Assembly: GCF_001038425.2 (NCBI RefSeq)
Contig: NZ_LDPV02000018.1
Location: 1-64,000, forward strand
Direction of reading: 5' to 3'
From: Ornithinibacillus contaminans
GTDB lineage: Bacteria > Bacillota > Bacilli > Bacillales > Amphibacillaceae
DNA length: 64,000 bases
The notes under the pieces are model-generated. The model had not been told where the DNA came from, ran no database searches, and saw only the letters and a list, made by a program, of their open reading frames with translations. Positions 61,832-64,000 of this stretch are shown piece by piece (positions within the stretch are counted from its first letter, which is position 1; each line of letters opens with the position of its first letter). The translations under genes were made by a program, and so were the position numbers.

Positions 61832-64000
61832 ATGAAAAAACTAACCCTACACGGATGGAGAAATATAACACTATTAATAACAGTACTGATTCTGGTGATT
61901 AGTACTGTTACTTATAGTTTTTCAAAGACCTATGAAGCTAACGAGAAAGTCGAGCAGAATATAACAAATTTCTCTAGAGGGACTTATGATATTTTAATCC
62001 GTCCACCCGATGCAAGAACTACTTTAGAGAGCCAACTAGACATAGTAGAAGAAAACTATTTAGGAGTAGGCAACGGTGGTATTACAATCGACGAGTGGGA
62101 GACTATTAAAAATCATCCAAATGTAGAAATTGCTGCTCCAGTTGCCTCAATCGGGTTATTTAAAGCAAGAGATAGAACCTGGATGATTGAAAAAGATGCA
62201 AATTCTGCCCAATATTATGAAGTCCAATATATAACAAACGACGGATATAAAACATACCCAAATAAAGATAATTCGTTTGTCTTTGATTTTACTGATACGA
62301 TATTCCCCTCTAGTCTAGAGGTTGTTGAAAATTATGTAGGCTTTGATATAGCTTCTTTTACCTTTCCCGACACCTTCCATCAAGTCGTTGCAATTGATCC
62401 AGTTGAAGAAGGAAAGTTAACGAACTATGATTTTAGCCCTCTTACTGAACAGATAATTGACTATGAGGCATATTTAGACGGAAAGTTATCTACACCTATT
62501 ATGAGTTTAAAAGATGCTACTGTACCTGTGTCCATAAGGCTAACGATAGATGACTTGGAACAAATAACGGAAGAAGAGATACTATCAATTGAAGAAGTTT
62601 CTATTGAAGGTAACCCGCTTCGAACCATGGAGGAGAACAAAGAAGCCTATAACGAAATTGTGGAAAGTTATATTCAACCTAAACGAGCCCATAAAGAGAA
62701 AGTTTATGATTTAGAGTTAGAGGAAAGTCACTCTCCATTTTCACAAGATTTTCTCTATGTATCTGAAAATAAACTTCATTTAGGAAAGCCTGATGGGGCA
62801 TGGGGTGGTGCATTTAATTTCCACGCACAACGCATCGGTTACCAATTAGATCCTGTCACGTATAAAATAAACAAGCAGGATCAGTCACTTTTTGTAGAAC
62901 AAATTGCAACTGACGAGATATATGATTCACCAGTTTATCGGCAGATGAATGAAATAACGATTTATGACATTGATGAAAGTGGCAATCCAATTAACGACGA
63001 GGATTACTTTGGATTTGTTTTGAATGGCACCTTCTCTATTAAAGAGAATGTTGACACTCTAGCCTCTTCCCCTTTAGGTATATACGGAAGTAAGGCTCCA
63101 CATTTAGCAACCGACCCAAGTATTACTGTACATCCATCAGCTGTTCCCGGTAGTTATATTACTACACCTGCACATGGTTTAATCGCATTAGATTGGGCAG
63201 AGAAAATAAAGGGGAAAGCACCAATCGATGCAATTCGGGTTAAGGTTTCAGGTCTAAACGGATATGATGAAGAAGCAGCTAATAAAATTGAAAACTTAGC
63301 TAGTGAATGGGAAAAAGAAGGTTATACCATAGATATTGTTGCAGGGGCTTCCTTACAAGAAGTTTTAGTTGATGTAGAAGGAATAGGCGAAATTTTACAG
63401 CCTTTTACGACTTTAGGTGCAGCGGGTACCATTGTAGAAAGCTGGAATTCATTACAATTGCTTATCACCCTACTTTACTGTTTGATTGCATTTATTTTTA
63501 TTGCCTTTGTTTTTTATAATTTGTTACAAGACAGAGAGCGAGAAGAAACATTATTAGACCATTTAGGTTGGGCACAAAAAGACATTAGGAAATTACGATA
63601 TAAAGAATGGAAATGGATTTTAGGCATACCAATAATGGTAACAAATTCAATATTTTTCCTAAATGGATACTTTACTTCTAGTTGGTTATCACTTTACATT
63701 TCTAGCTTAATCAGCATTGTAACTTTCATACTATTTTTGGGTATTCAGAAGTTATCCAGTAGAAAAAAGCAGAAACGACACCTTAATGGTAAAACGATGA
63801 TAACGGAGAATATAGGGTTTTATTATCATCAAATAATCGCAGCCTGCGTCCAAATTTTTCTTGTTACACTATTAACTTGTTTTTTACCATTTTTTCTAAT
63901 TCAACATGTTGGCGTTGTTACACAAACCCGACTTGGCACGTATATACATGGAGATATCAACGGGATATTTATCATTATTATTTCTCTTTTATATTTGATG
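61832..64000 (+). CDS. FtsX/MacB-like permease, 3' end beyond the window
   Basis: An uninterrupted frame of 723 codons runs from ATG 61832 (after AGGGG) to the window edge. Residues 11-30 form a first membrane helix (NITLLITVLILVISTVTYSF), followed by a large extracytoplasmic domain of about 500 residues. A helix group begins near 545 (SLQLLITLLYCLIAFIFIAF), with the cytoplasmic LLQDREREETLLDHLGWAQK, which is the FtsX-type coupling region. More helices follow. It is probably half of an ABC system whose ATPase would lie to the right. It forms an operon with the secreted peptide. Confidence 0.85.
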   Translation, partial: MKKLTLHGWRNITLLITVLILVISTVTYSFSKTYEANEKVEQNITNFSRGTYDILIRPPDARTTLESQLDIVEENYLGVGNGGITIDEWETIKNHPNVEIAAPVASIGLFKARDRTWMIEKDANSAQYYEVQYITNDGYKTYPNKDNSFVFDFTDTIFPSSLEVVENYVGFDIASFTFPDTFHQVVAIDPVEEGKLTNYDFSPLTEQIIDYEAYLDGKLSTPIMSLKDATVPVSIRLTIDDLEQITEEEILSIEEVSIEGNPLRTMEENKEAYNEIVESYIQPKRAHKEKVYDLELEESHSPFSQDFLYVSENKLHLGKPDGAWGGAFNFHAQRIGYQLDPVTYKINKQDQSLFVEQIATDEIYDSPVYRQMNEITIYDIDESGNPINDEDYFGFVLNGTFSIKENVDTLASSPLGIYGSKAPHLATDPSITVHPSAVPGSYITTPAHGLIALDWAEKIKGKAPIDAIRVKVSGLNGYDEEAANKIENLASEWEKEGYTIDIVAGASLQEVLVDVEGIGEILQPFTTLGAAGTIVESWNSLQLLITLLYCLIAFIFIAFVFYNLLQDREREETLLDHLGWAQKDIRKLRYKEWKWILGIPIMVTNSIFFLNGYFTSSWLSLYISSLISIVTFILFLGIQKLSSRKKQKRHLNGKTMITENIGFYYHQIIAACVQIFLVTLLTCFLPFFLIQHVGVVTQTRLGTYIHGDINGIFIIIISLLYLM

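Overview
The window is low-GC Gram-positive DNA, most like a Bacillaceae genome of the Oceanobacillus/Virgibacillus type. The evidence is AGGAGG-type ribosome sites, frequent TTG and GTG starts, A-type promoters, preQ1, c-di-AMP and T-box leaders, a CotF-like coat protein, and homologues of B. subtilis CypC, MhqR/O/D, MntABCD, CsoR/CopAZ, YfkAB and QueT. Genus is inference. It reads as ordinary chromosome with small accessory patches. There are no rRNA or tRNA genes and no phage or CRISPR array.

Layout. 0-10.8 kb: a complete IS3-family element, a CYP152 peroxygenase, a CvfC-like HEAT protein, a paralogous undecaprenyl-diphosphate synthase behind a DUF4173-like membrane protein, a PadR/HAAS pair, and a VOC gene bracketed by two homologous arrays of nine 21-bp-spaced TTCGG repeats, then a SulP transporter. 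11-19 kb: UspA, an ATP-grasp ligase, a FetAB-type exporter, an aldo/keto reductase, and an MhqR-type quinone-stress operon (regulator, dioxygenase, flavin reductase, MhqD hydrolase). 19-26.8 kb: gene scraps, a glycosyltransferase/acyltransferase pair, a preQ1-riboswitch queT, PlsC, MscS, GNAT, catalase, Nudix and a cysteine-poor HesB-like protein. 27-33 kb: BrnQ, an arginase-fold enzyme and mntABCD with two MntR-like boxes around its promoter. 33-41 kb: EcsC, two ABC exporters, radical SAM YfkAB, a TetR gene that appears to start at ATT, and a PadR/DUF2812 pair.

41-64 kb: a compact ribA-ribD-HAD operon with no ribE, ribB, ribH or FMN riboswitch; a MurE paralogue whose DNPR substrate motif reads DDLN; a cadCA operon with two perfect or near-perfect 7-2-7 operators; csoR-copA-copZ with a CsoR box inside the promoter; a frameshifted YugN-like gene; a C45-type acyltransferase; a Doc toxin whose antitoxin is frameshifted; KtrB under a c-di-AMP riboswitch; an MFS transporter under a T-box; an APH-type kinase; and at the right edge a secreted peptide followed by an FtsX-like permease that runs out of the window.

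Themes. Metal homeostasis is dense here (Mn, Cd/Zn, Cu, probably Fe), and most of these operons carry visible operators beside their promoters. The least explained items are the 21-bp arrays, the ribA-ribD-HAD mini-operon, the MurE paralogue, the ATT-started TetR and the secreted-peptide/permease module.
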